Made by a program: the position numbers and the translations under genes. Under the pieces are notes generated by a model. That model was not told the origin of the DNA, ran no database searches, and worked only from the letters and a program-made list of their open reading frames with translations. DNA of 49,285 nt from Candidatus Zhuqueibacterota bacterium (GTDB lineage Bacteria; Zhuqueibacterota; QNDG01; JABMRT01): contig JABMRT010000092.1 of the NCBI GenBank assembly GCA_013202295.1, positions 1 to 49,285 on the forward strand, given 5' to 3'. Each line of letters starts with the position of its first letter. Within the stretch, counting starts at the first letter, position 1. Shown piece by piece: positions 34,432-42,925 of the stretch.

Positions 34432-36438
34432 ATGTCTGAAGAGAAAACTGTGCAGGGAACGGAAAAAGAATTTAAGCCGTATGTGCCAGCTGATACAACC
34501 ATGAAAGAATTTACATTTCGTGCACTCGCTGTCGGCGCGATTCTTTCAATCATTCTGGGTGCGGCTAATGCGTATATCGGCTTGAAGGTCGGTTTGACAG
34601 TAGCAGCAACTTTTCCAGCAGCTGTGATGGCCATGGCGATTTTGCGCCTGTTCAAAGGAAGCATCCTTGAAGAGAACACCTGCCGAACGACCGCCGCTGT
34701 GGGTGAAGCCCTCGCTGCGGGTGCGATCTTTACCATCCCCGCTTTACTCATCGCGAAGAATCCCGCGACCGGAAAACCCATCTGGGAAAATATCCACTAT
34801 ATGGAAAGTACGGTTCTCATGGTCACCGGGGGTATACTCGGTGTTCTGTTTGTGACCTTTCTTCGTCGTATTCTTATTGAGGATAAAACCTTGCGTTTCC
34901 CTGAAAGTCTGGCCTGCGCTGAAATGGTGAAGGCGGGACAAGGCGAATCCACCGGAGCCAAGTATGTGTTTGGCGCCATGGCATTATCCGGCCTTTTTGA
35001 ATTATTTAAAAACAGCCGTGGATTATGGGCCGTTCGTGAAAAAGTGCAGGCCTTCTTCCCGATTAATGTCAGTAACTTTAAATTGAATATCGGTGGAGAG
35101 GAGCTGGTTTCCAATCCAACAGGCGGCGTATTCGTCGAATCTCCCGGTGCATCCGGTATGCTCATGGGTGTGGGATTTATCATCGGGCCCAAACTGGCCT
35201 CGATCACATTCGCAGGAGGTGTATTCGGACACATGGTTCTCGTGCCTCTGTTTATGTTTATCTTTGGCGGATTTGAATCCTACCTGAGTGTGGACACAAC
35301 CTGGGTCAGCATGGCAGGCGGCGTATTTGCAAGCCAGGTCAAGCCATTTGCTGTTGGCACCATGTTGGTCGGTGCTGTTTTTACTCTTTTCAATATGCGT
35401 AAATCACTCGGTACAGGAATGGCCCGTGCTATCAATGATCTTAAACAGATTGGCAAAACAAAAACAGCAAAAACCAACCGGCTTGATCAGGATATCCCCT
35501 ACTCGGTGACAGCAATTGGTATTGCTCTTCTTGTGATTCCGATCACGATTATCTATTACGTTCTCTGCCATAACCTGATCGGCGCCATTGTCGCAGCGCT
35601 GGTGATGACGGTCACTGGATTCCTTTTCGCAGCAGTCGCCGGTTTCCTTGTCGGTACAATTGGATCATCCAATAATCCAATTTCAGGAATTACACTCTCC
35701 ACATTGATAGTAGCGGCATTTCTTATGACCGCAATTGGTGTCACAGGCGCGCCTGGTATCGCTGCTGTTTTGGGAGTCGCAGCGGTGGTTTGTTGTTCAT
35801 CCGGTGTAGCGGGTGACATTATGCAAGATTTGAAAGTCGGACACATTCTCGGCGGTACTCCCAAATACATGGAATACGCCGTGATGATCGGTGTGGTTGC
35901 TGCCGCTCTCGTAATGGGCATCGCACTCCAGCTTCTCCATTCCGCTTATGGTGGCATTGGCAGTGTGGATCTTCCCGCTCCTCAGGCCAGTCTAATGGCT
36001 GCGCTCGCTGAAGGCATTGTGGGCGGTGAAATGGCCTGGCCTCTTGTAATCATGGGTATTTTCTTTGGTGTGGGTCTGATCATCATTGGCGCGCCCTCAA
36101 TCATGCTTATTGCAGTGGGTATGTATCTTCCGCTTTATGTAACTGCCGGGATTTTTGTCGGTGGTGTTATTAAATCGGTTGTGGATAAGATCGTAGCGAA
36201 ACGCAAACTCAATGCAGAGAAAGTCGAAAATACGGGGATTCTAATTTCCTCGGGATTAATCGCCGGCGAGGCCATCGTCGCATTGATTATCGCAGCGACT
36301 GTGCTTGCCGGACAGGGAACGCCTCTGCTGCCAAAACTCATTGAAGGCGGCAATCCCTGGCTGGGATTGGTTGTTTTTGGATTGGCGATTTTCACCTTAA
36401 TTTATTTCCCGTTGAAAAGTGCCGAAAAAGACGCTTAA
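34432..36438 (+). CDS. Oligopeptide transporter, OPT family
   Basis: This 668-residue polytopic membrane protein is a proton-coupled OPT-family transporter of peptides or metal chelates. It has roughly 14-16 helices, with AANAYIGLKVGLTVAATFPAA, ILEENTCRTTAAVGEALAAG, RFPESLACAEMVKAGQG, and GDIMQDLKVGHILGGTPKYM, motifs shared by bacterial OPT proteins. The ATG at 34432 lies 6 bases after GGAG; the longer frame from a TTG at 34420 would start on the Shine-Dalgarno sequence itself. The following genes are a PqqD-like small protein (4 bases on) and an aminopeptidase, so uptake and hydrolysis of peptides is the likely theme. Confidence 0.93.
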   Translation: MSEEKTVQGTEKEFKPYVPADTTMKEFTFRALAVGAILSIILGAANAYIGLKVGLTVAATFPAAVMAMAILRLFKGSILEENTCRTTAAVGEALAAGAIFTIPALLIAKNPATGKPIWENIHYMESTVLMVTGGILGVLFVTFLRRILIEDKTLRFPESLACAEMVKAGQGESTGAKYVFGAMALSGLFELFKNSRGLWAVREKVQAFFPINVSNFKLNIGGEELVSNPTGGVFVESPGASGMLMGVGFIIGPKLASITFAGGVFGHMVLVPLFMFIFGGFESYLSVDTTWVSMAGGVFASQVKPFAVGTMLVGAVFTLFNMRKSLGTGMARAINDLKQIGKTKTAKTNRLDQDIPYSVTAIGIALLVIPITIIYYVLCHNLIGAIVAALVMTVTGFLFAAVAGFLVGTIGSSNNPISGITLSTLIVAAFLMTAIGVTGAPGIAAVLGVAAVVCCSSGVAGDIMQDLKVGHILGGTPKYMEYAVMIGVVAAALVMGIALQLLHSAYGGIGSVDLPAPQASLMAALAEGIVGGEMAWPLVIMGIFFGVGLIIIGAPSIMLIAVGMYLPLYVTAGIFVGGVIKSVVDKIVAKRKLNAEKVENTGILISSGLIAGEAIVALIIAATVLAGQGTPLLPKLIEGGNPWLGLVVFGLAIFTLIYFPLKSAEKDA

Positions 36439-36442
36439 TACA

Positions 36443-36763
36443 ATGGATTGGATCCCCATCCGTAAAGTGAAATGGGAAGAAAATGCGGATGGCTGCGCCG
36501 TACTATACAAACCAAAATTCAAGTGGGATTTGTTTACACGGCTCATGCAAAGGATGGGGAAAGATCCAAACATGAAAATCCATCTGGATGAGTACGGCAG
36601 CCTGGTCTGGCTCGCCTGTGATGGAGATCAATCCATCTGGCAAATATGTCAGACATTACAGGATCATATTCAGGAGCCGGCAGAATCTTTGCCTCAACGC
36701 ACCATGAAGTTCTTTCAATCCCTTTTGGGACAAAATTGCATTCGGTTTAAAGAATTGGACTGA
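36443..36763 (+). CDS. PqqD-like small protein
   Basis: A 106-residue soluble protein. The core YGSLVWLACDGDQSIWQICQ matches the helix-turn pattern of PqqD/RRE-type peptide-binding modules (L-x-x-x-A-x-x-IW-x-LCDG-x-x-T-V-x-E-I). The N-terminal part MDWIPIRKVKWEEN with VLYKPKFK fits the beta strands of that fold. PqqD proteins recognise precursor peptides for modification enzymes; here no radical SAM enzyme or precursor is visible, so the role is unknown. The ATG follows the OPT stop by 4 bases, which suggests translational coupling. Confidence 0.7.
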   Translation: MDWIPIRKVKWEENADGCAVLYKPKFKWDLFTRLMQRMGKDPNMKIHLDEYGSLVWLACDGDQSIWQICQTLQDHIQEPAESLPQRTMKFFQSLLGQNCIRFKELD

Positions 36764-36836
36764 TGAAGCACAAGCGCCTCTGGGGAGAGTCGGTTATTAA
36801 ATTTTGGACAGATTAATTTCTCGTTAAAGGTTTTAC

Positions 36837-37790
36837 ATGCCCAGCTTGCGCTATGCCCTCCGATCGGTTTTTCAAGATTCTCTCCGCTTACGCCAGCAGG
36901 AACGTCTTCTAATTCTCTGTGATTCTCCGATGCTTGAATTGGCCACTCAATTCTTTAAAGTGGCCGAGACATTTTCTCGTTACACATCTCTGCATGTTCT
37001 GAAAGGACTACCCCACGCAAACAGTGAACCCCATCGTTCCATTGTACAATTGATGCAGATTCAGGATGTAGTATTGCTTGTCACAAGCCGCTCTCTCTCT
37101 CATACAAAAGCAAGACGCAATGCTTCGAAGCGCGGTGTTCGCATCATCAGCATGCCCGGCATCTCGGAAGAGATTCTATGTCGTACATCAAATGGCCATT
37201 ATAAACAAATCGTACACAAAAGCAGAAAACTGGCGGACATTCTCACAATCGGACGCGCTGCGAAATTGACTTCTCCCTCTGGTACAGATCTTTCATTCTC
37301 TATTGCACGTCAACCAGGCCATGCAGATACAGGCATGGTTCATGAACCCGGATTATTTTCAAATCTACCCGCGGGCGAAGGATGCATCGGACCTGTGCAT
37401 GGATCAGCTGAAGGAAAGATCGTGGTTGATGGATCATTTCCGGGTGTGGGTAAAATTATCAATCCTGTCGAAATGCGTGTCAAGAATGGATATGTGGTTC
37501 GTATTACGGGCGATAGCGAAGCAGAACAGATTCGTGCACAGTTAAAACCTTTCGGACGGGCCGCACGAAACATCGCCGAAGTGGGCATTGGCACGAATCC
37601 CAATGCACGATTCACGGGGTGCACCCTTGAGGATGAGAAAGTACTTGGTACCGTGCATGTGGGATTGGGGAACAGTCTCTCATTCGATGGCAAAGTGGAT
37701 GTACCCTGTCATCTGGATGCTGTGCTTTTTAAACCCACACTCATTATCGACGATCGTATCATCATTGAGAATGGTGAGATTCAAGTCTGA
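36837..37790 (+). CDS. M29-like aminopeptidase (leucyl aminopeptidase/aminopeptidase T-like)
   Basis: A 317-residue protein related to thermophilic aminopeptidases of the M29 family. Conserved parts are FSNLPAGEGCIGPVHGSAEG, NPVEMRVKNGYVVRITG, RNIAEVGIGTNPNARFTG, LEDEKVLGTVHVGLG, and VPCHLDAVLFKPTL; the Glu, His and Asp residues here are the expected metal ligands. It is shorter than classical M29 enzymes (about 400) and fits the subgroup of compact forms. It probably splits amino acids from peptides brought in by the adjacent OPT transporter. AAAGG precedes the ATG. Followed by a terminator. Confidence 0.82.
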   Translation: MPSLRYALRSVFQDSLRLRQQERLLILCDSPMLELATQFFKVAETFSRYTSLHVLKGLPHANSEPHRSIVQLMQIQDVVLLVTSRSLSHTKARRNASKRGVRIISMPGISEEILCRTSNGHYKQIVHKSRKLADILTIGRAAKLTSPSGTDLSFSIARQPGHADTGMVHEPGLFSNLPAGEGCIGPVHGSAEGKIVVDGSFPGVGKIINPVEMRVKNGYVVRITGDSEAEQIRAQLKPFGRAARNIAEVGIGTNPNARFTGCTLEDEKVLGTVHVGLGNSLSFDGKVDVPCHLDAVLFKPTLIIDDRIIIENGEIQV

Positions 37791-37806
37791 TATTAATGAC
37801 AAACAT

Positions 37807-37850
37807 AAAAAAAAGGCTTCTGAATGAAAATATTCAGAAGCCTTTTTTTT
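37807..37850. terminator. Bidirectional intrinsic terminator
   Basis: A 19-base-pair perfect stem: eight A then GGCTTCTGAAT (37807-37825) pairs with ATTCAGAAGCC then eight T (37832-37850), loop GAAAAT. It separates the convergent aminopeptidase and transketolase genes. Confidence 0.95.
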
Positions 37851-37868
37851 ATTTAAATGTGGAGCACC

Positions 37869-39872
37869 TTACCGTTTTTTTAACCACTCGCCCACTTTAC
37901 CAGCAACCGCCTCTCCCGTAAATCCATATTCTTTGGCAAGGATTTGATACGGACCTGATTCGCCATAATCAGACATGCCCATAAACAGGAAGGGTGATCT
38001 GGTAATCGCGTGCCATCCGTGGGAGATGCCGGCCTCTACGACGGCCACAGGTGTACCATCCTGAGAGATCACGTAATTTTTATAGGATTCATCCTGCGCG
38101 TTAAATGCTTCAACAGAAGGCATGGAGACTACGCGTACAGACACACCCTGATCTCTTAATATGGATTGCGCTTCGATCGCAATACCCACTTCGGATCCTG
38201 TAGCCACAAGAATGCAATCCGGAGAAGCGTCTGTATCCGACAGAATATATCCACCCTTTTGAATGAGCTTCGGATCGAAATTTTGCAAACGATCCAGGAT
38301 CGGAACGGATTGTCGTGTCAAACAGATCACAGTGGGACCATCCTTTTTACGAAGTGCAAACGCCCAGGCCATTGCAGTCTCCAATCCATCTGCGGGACGG
38401 AACACCGTAAGTCTTGGGATCAAACGCAATGAAGCAAGATGCTCAACTGGTTGATGGGTCGGACCATCCTCTCCCACAAAAATACTGTCATGCGTGAATA
38501 TGTATATGGCTTGCTGTTTCATGATGGCGGCAAGACGCATGGGAGGGCGCATATAATCAGCAAAGACCATGAAGGTGGAACCGTATGGGATGAATCCACC
38601 ATACAGAACCATACCATTCATCAAACTGCCCATTGCATGTTCACGTATTCCAAAGTGAAGATTGCGGCCGCTGAAGTCGTTTTTTGTTATCGACTCTGCA
38701 CCCACAATATCAGTTTTAGTGGATGGAGAGAGATCGGCTGAACCGCCGTATAGCGAGGGGATTATTTCTGCTGCTTTATTCACAACTTTACCGCCAATGG
38801 CACGCGTTGCAGCAGGCTTCTCAGGAAGCACTTCAATGAGTAAATCCTCCAGATTGTCGGGAATGGATTTGTCATACATTCTCTGTAGCAGCTCCGCCTG
38901 ATCCGGATTGGATTGCTTCCATTCTGCAAAGGAGGATTTCCAGGCGTCATACTCTATTTTTAAGGAATCAGCACGAGATTTAAATAAATCACGCACATCG
39001 TCCGGAACATAGAAAGCGGGTTCCAACGGCCAATTCATGGCCTTCTTTGTTTCGATAATTTCATCAGGACCAAGCGGGGCGCCATGCACACCGGCCGTCC
39101 CCTGCTTGTTTGGACTGCCAAATCCAATCTTTGTTCTTGCAAGTATAAGTGTTGGTTTGTCTATTTCCGCGATCCCCTCAGATAATGCACGATCAATCTG
39201 CGAGTGATTATGTCCATCGATTCGCACAGTATGCCACCCATAGGCATTGAACCGATCCTGTACGTTTTCAGAAAAAGCAAGTTCAGTACTTCCTTCAATG
39301 GTAATCTGATTGTCGTCATAAATATAAATCAGGTTACCCAAACCGAGATGACCGGCAATGGATGCAGCCTCTGAAGAGACTCCTTCCATTAGATCCCCAT
39401 CGCTGACAATCGTAAATATGCGTGTATCGATAGGAATTTTCGGGAACTTTGCTTTCTGGATTTTTGCAGCGAGTGCCATTCCGACGCCGTTTGAGAATCC
39501 CTGGCCAAGTGGACCCGTTGTTGTTTCAACGCCTGGAGTATGGCCCAACTCCGGATGCCCCGGTGTTTTGCTATGATACTGCCTGAAATTCTTTAAATCA
39601 TCAAGACTCAGATCGTACCCGCTCAAATGCAGCATCGCATAAATCAACATTGAACCATGACCGGCACTGAGTACGAAACGATCCCGATTCAGCCACTTTG
39701 GATCATCCGGATTATATCGTAAAAATTGTGTCCATAAAACATAGGCTACATCTGCCATGCCCATCGGCATACCAGGATGGCCCGAATTGGCTTGTTCAAC
39801 CCCTTCAATAGCTAAAAATCGAATTGAATTTACAGCTTTAATTGCTAATTGATTTGCTTCCTCGTGATTCAC
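37869..39872 (-). CDS. tkt: Transketolase
   Basis: Transketolase moves two-carbon units in the pentose phosphate pathway with thiamine diphosphate. The 667 residues are a full-length enzyme: VEQANSGHPGMPMG, RDRFVLSAGHGSML, GPLGQGFSNGVGMA, SDGDLMEGVSSEA (the TPP-Mg motif), GGSADLSPSTKT, FGIREHAMGSLMNG and DSIFVGEDGPTHQPVEH. The GTG at 39872 follows GGAGGG. It ends at the terminator at 37807-37850. It supplies erythrose 4-phosphate, a precursor for the shikimate pathway encoded further on. Confidence 0.97.
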   Translation of the reverse strand: MNHEEANQLAIKAVNSIRFLAIEGVEQANSGHPGMPMGMADVAYVLWTQFLRYNPDDPKWLNRDRFVLSAGHGSMLIYAMLHLSGYDLSLDDLKNFRQYHSKTPGHPELGHTPGVETTTGPLGQGFSNGVGMALAAKIQKAKFPKIPIDTRIFTIVSDGDLMEGVSSEAASIAGHLGLGNLIYIYDDNQITIEGSTELAFSENVQDRFNAYGWHTVRIDGHNHSQIDRALSEGIAEIDKPTLILARTKIGFGSPNKQGTAGVHGAPLGPDEIIETKKAMNWPLEPAFYVPDDVRDLFKSRADSLKIEYDAWKSSFAEWKQSNPDQAELLQRMYDKSIPDNLEDLLIEVLPEKPAATRAIGGKVVNKAAEIIPSLYGGSADLSPSTKTDIVGAESITKNDFSGRNLHFGIREHAMGSLMNGMVLYGGFIPYGSTFMVFADYMRPPMRLAAIMKQQAIYIFTHDSIFVGEDGPTHQPVEHLASLRLIPRLTVFRPADGLETAMAWAFALRKKDGPTVICLTRQSVPILDRLQNFDPKLIQKGGYILSDTDASPDCILVATGSEVGIAIEAQSILRDQGVSVRVVSMPSVEAFNAQDESYKNYVISQDGTPVAVVEAGISHGWHAITRSPFLFMGMSDYGESGPYQILAKEYGFTGEAVAGKVGEWLKKR

Positions 39873-39904
39873 GTTCTACCCTCCGAAATATTACAGTACT
39901 ACAT

Positions 39905-39941
39905 AAAACTGGATTGATGAACTCCCCACTCCACAATCCAG
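39905..39941 (-). terminator. Terminator after the CheB-like gene
   Basis: On the minus strand CTGGATTG (39941-39934) pairs with CAATCCAG (39916-39909) over a 17-base loop and is followed by TTTT. It lies just after the CheB-like gene and before tkt. Confidence 0.5.
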
Positions 39942-39951
39942 AACATATGAT

Positions 39952-40530
39952 CTAGAACCGTTCATTCACCCGTAATGTACTTATGATTTTTTCCCGGATC
40001 TGTAACGGATCCAGAATAAGATCGATACAACCTGTGTTGATGGCTTCACTTGGCATACCAAAAATCGCACAGGTTTTTTCACTTTGAGCGATCGTTACCG
40101 CATTGAGGGTTTTTAAATATTTGATTCCTTCGGCGCCATCCCGTCCCATTCCCGTTAAAATAATACCCATCAATTGCTCAAATTTATTTTCTTCGATGGA
40201 TTGCATCACAACATCAATGGAGGGCTTGACATAATTATTACGCTCTCCGTCAAATAATTGAAATGATTCATCACTGATGAGCTTTATATGTTTCTCACTT
40301 GGTGCAATATAAATCGAATGATTTTCTAAAGGGATACCATCTTCCACCAAACGGACATCCATCTGTGTATATTCATTGATCGTGTCACAAAGGGATTCGT
40401 TGATAAACTTCGGCATATGTTGTACAATAATGATCACACCATTTAACCTTGGAAGTCCATCAAACAACTCTTTCAAAATGCGTGGCCCACCAGCAGAAGA
40501 CCCAATAATTACTAATTTTTTTACATCCAT
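39952..40530 (-). CDS. CheB-type methylesterase domain protein
   Basis: A stand-alone chemoreceptor glutamate methylesterase/amidase catalytic domain (192 residues), without the N-terminal receiver of classical CheB. The triad is Ser12 (GSSAGGP), His38 (IVQHMP) and Asp131 (TGMGRDGAEG). CAIFGMPSEAINTG is also conserved. No CheR, CheA or chemoreceptor gene is in the window. A single receiver is encoded upstream on the same strand (40634-41005), separated by about 100 bases, and might supply the missing regulatory half in trans. Confidence 0.9.
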   Translation of the reverse strand: MDVKKLVIIGSSAGGPRILKELFDGLPRLNGVIIIVQHMPKFINESLCDTINEYTQMDVRLVEDGIPLENHSIYIAPSEKHIKLISDESFQLFDGERNNYVKPSIDVVMQSIEENKFEQLMGIILTGMGRDGAEGIKYLKTLNAVTIAQSEKTCAIFGMPSEAINTGCIDLILDPLQIREKIISTLRVNERF

Positions 40531-40633
40531 ATATTACTCCAAATCAATTTATACATGGTGTATAATATTTTTTTAACTTGCAAGAACCTGTTGATAGCAG
40601 CCCTGAACGGTTGAAATGCAAAAGTTCGACACA

Positions 40634-41005
40634 TCAAAGATATGAAAGATATTGTTTTACAATAGCCACAAGTTCATTGTTCTTAAATGGCTTCTTAATG
40701 TAATCCAAAACATATTCCTTGAACTGATCCATTTTCTCATCAGGTGTTTCCTGCCCTGTAAGCATACAAATAATATTATGCTCTGTATTGCCCGTTTTAA
40801 TCATCTCCTCAATGGTTTCCCAGCCATCCATTTGAGGCATAACAATGTCCATTAGAATGAGACCATTGAAACCCTGTTTGAGTGTTTCAATACACGCTTG
40901 CCCACTATTCACACTCGTAACCTCAAATCCAAATTCTTCAAGAATTCGTTTGACAGTATGGCGTACGACATCATCATCGTCTACGACCAGCACTTTTTTA
41001 TTCAT
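40634..41005 (-). CDS. Single-domain response regulator
   Basis: A 123-residue receiver with the acidic pocket VVDDDDVV, phosphoacceptor Asp53 (LILMDIVMPQMDGWE), the Thr of MLTGQE and a conserved Lys in IKKPFKNNEL. No output domain. It is followed by the CheB-like gene, so the pair may act in one chemosensory or related pathway. GGAGG precedes the ATG (GGAGGATCC). Confidence 0.92.
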   Translation of the reverse strand: MNKKVLVVDDDDVVRHTVKRILEEFGFEVTSVNSGQACIETLKQGFNGLILMDIVMPQMDGWETIEEMIKTGNTEHNIICMLTGQETPDEKMDQFKEYVLDYIKKPFKNNELVAIVKQYLSYL

Positions 41006-41056
41006 GGATCCTCCTTTTGATCAAGACCTTTTATTGAGAGTATCTTGAACATTTCC

Positions 41057-41539
41057 TTATGTCAGGCGTCGCTTGGCCTTTTTTAGAGTTCGTCCAAAAA
41101 TCGGATAAATCACCACATGACGTTCAGTTCCTTCACCCTCGCTTTCGGTTTTTACACCGCCGCGATCTTGTAAATAACTATGAATAATAAATCGCGCATA
41201 CGAACCCATGGGTGGAAGTTTCTCAGGTTCTCCCTGCATAATCACCTGCTGAGCTATCTTCTCTGCAAGACGCTTTAATCCACCCACGGGATATATTTTC
41301 ATGATAGAATCTTCATCTTGACGATACGACTTTACTCCGAACTCTGGCAACGTATCGAAATGACGATACACCTGCTTTCGTTGAAAAGCATTGAAACCGG
41401 TGATAATACTTGGCTGTAAATCATCCAACAATGATGCCATGGCTTTTTCAATGGCCTGCTTTACGTCCGAATCAATTCGAGAATCTGATCGCTGATCACG
41501 TCTTCTTGGTTCGGAATGGTTTCGTTTATCATTTTCCAC
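41057..41539 (-). CDS. R3H-domain nucleic-acid-binding protein with a tandem repeat
   Basis: A 160-residue basic protein. The C-terminal part (about 111-150) is a canonical R3H domain as in Jag: Arg116-x3-His120 in SYARFIIHSYLQ, then GGVKTESEGEG and HVVIYP. A second, more degenerate copy precedes it (about 49-86): FNAFQRKQVYRHF, FGVKSY and MKIYP, in which the His of R-x3-H is Tyr58. The N-terminus is charged and probably disordered. KH and Jag-N domains are absent. R3H domains bind single-stranded RNA or DNA. It lies 51 bases upstream of the receiver gene on the same strand. Confidence 0.8.
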   Translation of the reverse strand: MENDKRNHSEPRRRDQRSDSRIDSDVKQAIEKAMASLLDDLQPSIITGFNAFQRKQVYRHFDTLPEFGVKSYRQDEDSIMKIYPVGGLKRLAEKIAQQVIMQGEPEKLPPMGSYARFIIHSYLQDRGGVKTESEGEGTERHVVIYPIFGRTLKKAKRRLT

Positions 41540-41566
41540 GATTTATTCCTTCTTAAAAAAGTTAAG

Positions 41567-42460
41567 CTACTTGCGTAATTCTGCGATTAACATTCCGGAC
41601 ATAATAAGTCCGGCGCCCAACCAGGCTTTAGGTGCAAGGGTTTCCTGTAACAGCCACATTGCGAACAAGGCTGCAAAAACTGGTTCGGTTGTATAAATCA
41701 CACCTGCCGCAGTGGCTGTGGTTTTTGGTTGCCAATACATTTGCATTTGAAATCCGAGAGCTGTGCAAAAAAGAGCGACAAACCCAAGAGAGAACATTAA
41801 TGAATATGATGGATGAATAAATGTTTTTTCAAAAAAAATGGAACCGATCATGGCAAAAGCAGCCGTAAATAGAATCGTGAACAATGCAATACTCTCAGAT
41901 TCTCCCTGTTTTACTAACATCTCAACTAAGATTATTTCAAAAGCAAAACTGACTGCACCAAGTAAGGTAAATAAATCACCTCGATTCCATTGTCCAGACA
42001 GTGGATTTGCAAAAATATATATGCCGATTGTTGCCAGGATAACACCGATAACAGATGCTTTCTTTGGTTTTTTCTTTTCAATGAAAACGACAAGAATTGG
42101 GACAAAAACCACACAAAGCCCTGTTATAAACGCTGATTTGGATGCTTCTGTGTATTTTAATCCGACGGTCTGTAACTGCATCCCGATGAATAAAAATATT
42201 CCAAGCGGAAGGGCTTTTCTGTAAAGTTGCCATTGCACAGGTATCTTGCGAATAAGCATAAATAAATAAAGCAACAGTCCGCCGAGGAAAAAGCGAATGG
42301 ACAGAAACAAAAAAGGACTCGAGTTTTCAAGACCTATCTTCACAAGGGGGAAACTGGCTCCCCAAACAAAGGTCACAAATAGTAGCCATAAATCGGCACG
42401 AATGTGAGATCGAATATTCGAAATTGAATTCAATGTATTACTTATTTTCAATAACATCAT
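41567..42460 (-). CDS. EamA-family DMT transporter
   Basis: A 297-residue membrane protein of the drug/metabolite transporter superfamily with ten predicted helices in two EamA repeats (WLLFVTFVWGASFPLVKIGL at the start; LLGAVSFAFEIILVEMLV and AGVIYTTEPVFAALFAMWLL in the second). It probably exports a small metabolite or amino acid. It is divergent from the aromatic operon, but there is no evidence for its substrate. No Shine-Dalgarno sequence is obvious at the ATG. Confidence 0.9.
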   Translation of the reverse strand: MMLLKISNTLNSISNIRSHIRADLWLLFVTFVWGASFPLVKIGLENSSPFLFLSIRFFLGGLLLYLFMLIRKIPVQWQLYRKALPLGIFLFIGMQLQTVGLKYTEASKSAFITGLCVVFVPILVVFIEKKKPKKASVIGVILATIGIYIFANPLSGQWNRGDLFTLLGAVSFAFEIILVEMLVKQGESESIALFTILFTAAFAMIGSIFFEKTFIHPSYSLMFSLGFVALFCTALGFQMQMYWQPKTTATAAGVIYTTEPVFAALFAMWLLQETLAPKAWLGAGLIMSGMLIAELRK

Positions 42461-42774
42461 CTATGAGAATCAAAATACGATTCGAAAAAGAAGCGGATTA
42501 GTGTATTCACAATTCAATCCTGCTTCACAATGATAAACACACATATATTTCTTATAAATAGCTAGTTGAAAAAGTAATGAAAATAGAGGTTTTTTGCAAG
42601 AAATATATTTGGTGGATGAACATGAATAGAATGCGGGAGATGGTTTTTGATTTTTTTCTTCATGAATAATTACTTAAGAGATAATCATTTGGATAAATGA
42701 TTAATGCTTGACTTTATTTTTAAGTATAATTAAATTTACTAAATGATAATTTTTTCTGGAATAATTTTTGTGCT
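42461..42774. other. AT-rich intergenic region before the aromatic leader
   Basis: It separates the DMT gene from the aromatic operon. The right part (42708-42774) carries a promoter. In 42461-42700 no gene, RNA or repeat was recognised. Confidence 0.5.
42708..42736 (+). promoter_or_regulatory. Promoter of the chorismate mutase-aro operon
   Basis: TTGACT (42708-42713) and TAAATT (42731-42736) with a 17-base spacer. A consensus TATAAT at 42725-42730 overlaps but is only 11 bases from the -35. Start would be near 42743, about 32 bases before the leader peptide ATG. Confidence 0.5.
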
Positions 42775-42840
42775 ATGAAATTTATCATCGAAATATTTTA
42801 CCAATATTTGTATTATACTTTGGTAAGTTCTTGGGTGTGA
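42775..42840 (+). CDS. Leader peptide rich in aromatic codons
   Basis: A 21-codon reading frame beginning ATG AAA TTT and ending with TGA at 42838-42840. Its sequence has Phe3, Phe8, Tyr9, Tyr11, Tyr13, Tyr14 and Trp20: 7 of 21 residues are aromatic, with the cluster FYQYLYY in the middle. It lies directly between the promoter and a terminator hairpin and precedes an operon for tyrosine and chorismate synthesis. This is the structure of attenuator leader peptides such as those of the E. coli pheA and trp operons. A ribosome held at Tyr or Phe codons would change folding of the RNA ahead. The weak point is that no good Shine-Dalgarno sequence precedes the ATG. Confidence 0.65.
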   Translation: MKFIIEIFYQYLYYTLVSSWV

Positions 42841-42875
42841 TTTCTTTGAGATAAAGTATTCAATTTTCTGAAATC

Positions 42876-42903
42876 AGGCCCGCATCCCTTTGTGGGCCTT
42901 TTT
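42876..42903 (+). terminator. Attenuator terminator before the aromatic operon
   Basis: AGGCCCGCA (42876-42884) pairs with TGTGGGCCT (42891-42899; one G-T pair) around a 6-base loop, followed by TTTT. It sits 36 bases after the leader peptide stop and 22 bases before the first structural gene; no upstream plus-strand gene exists that it could terminate. Competing pairings are possible: ATACTTT (42815-42821, in the leader's Tyr codons) with AAAGTAT (42854-42860), and TGATTTC (42838-42844, across the stop) with GAAATCA (42870-42876), which abuts the terminator stem. Confidence 0.75.
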
Positions 42904-42925
42904 CACATTGATAGCCGGAGGAGAA

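Noticed and set aside
34272-34781. Minus-strand 169-codon frame
   Set aside because: It overlaps the promoter and start of the OPT gene in antisense and is Ala/Val-rich because of the opposite membrane-protein codons.
42890-42925. Upstream extension of chorismate mutase
   Set aside because: It would begin inside the attenuator hairpin; the ATG at 42926 has an excellent Shine-Dalgarno sequence.
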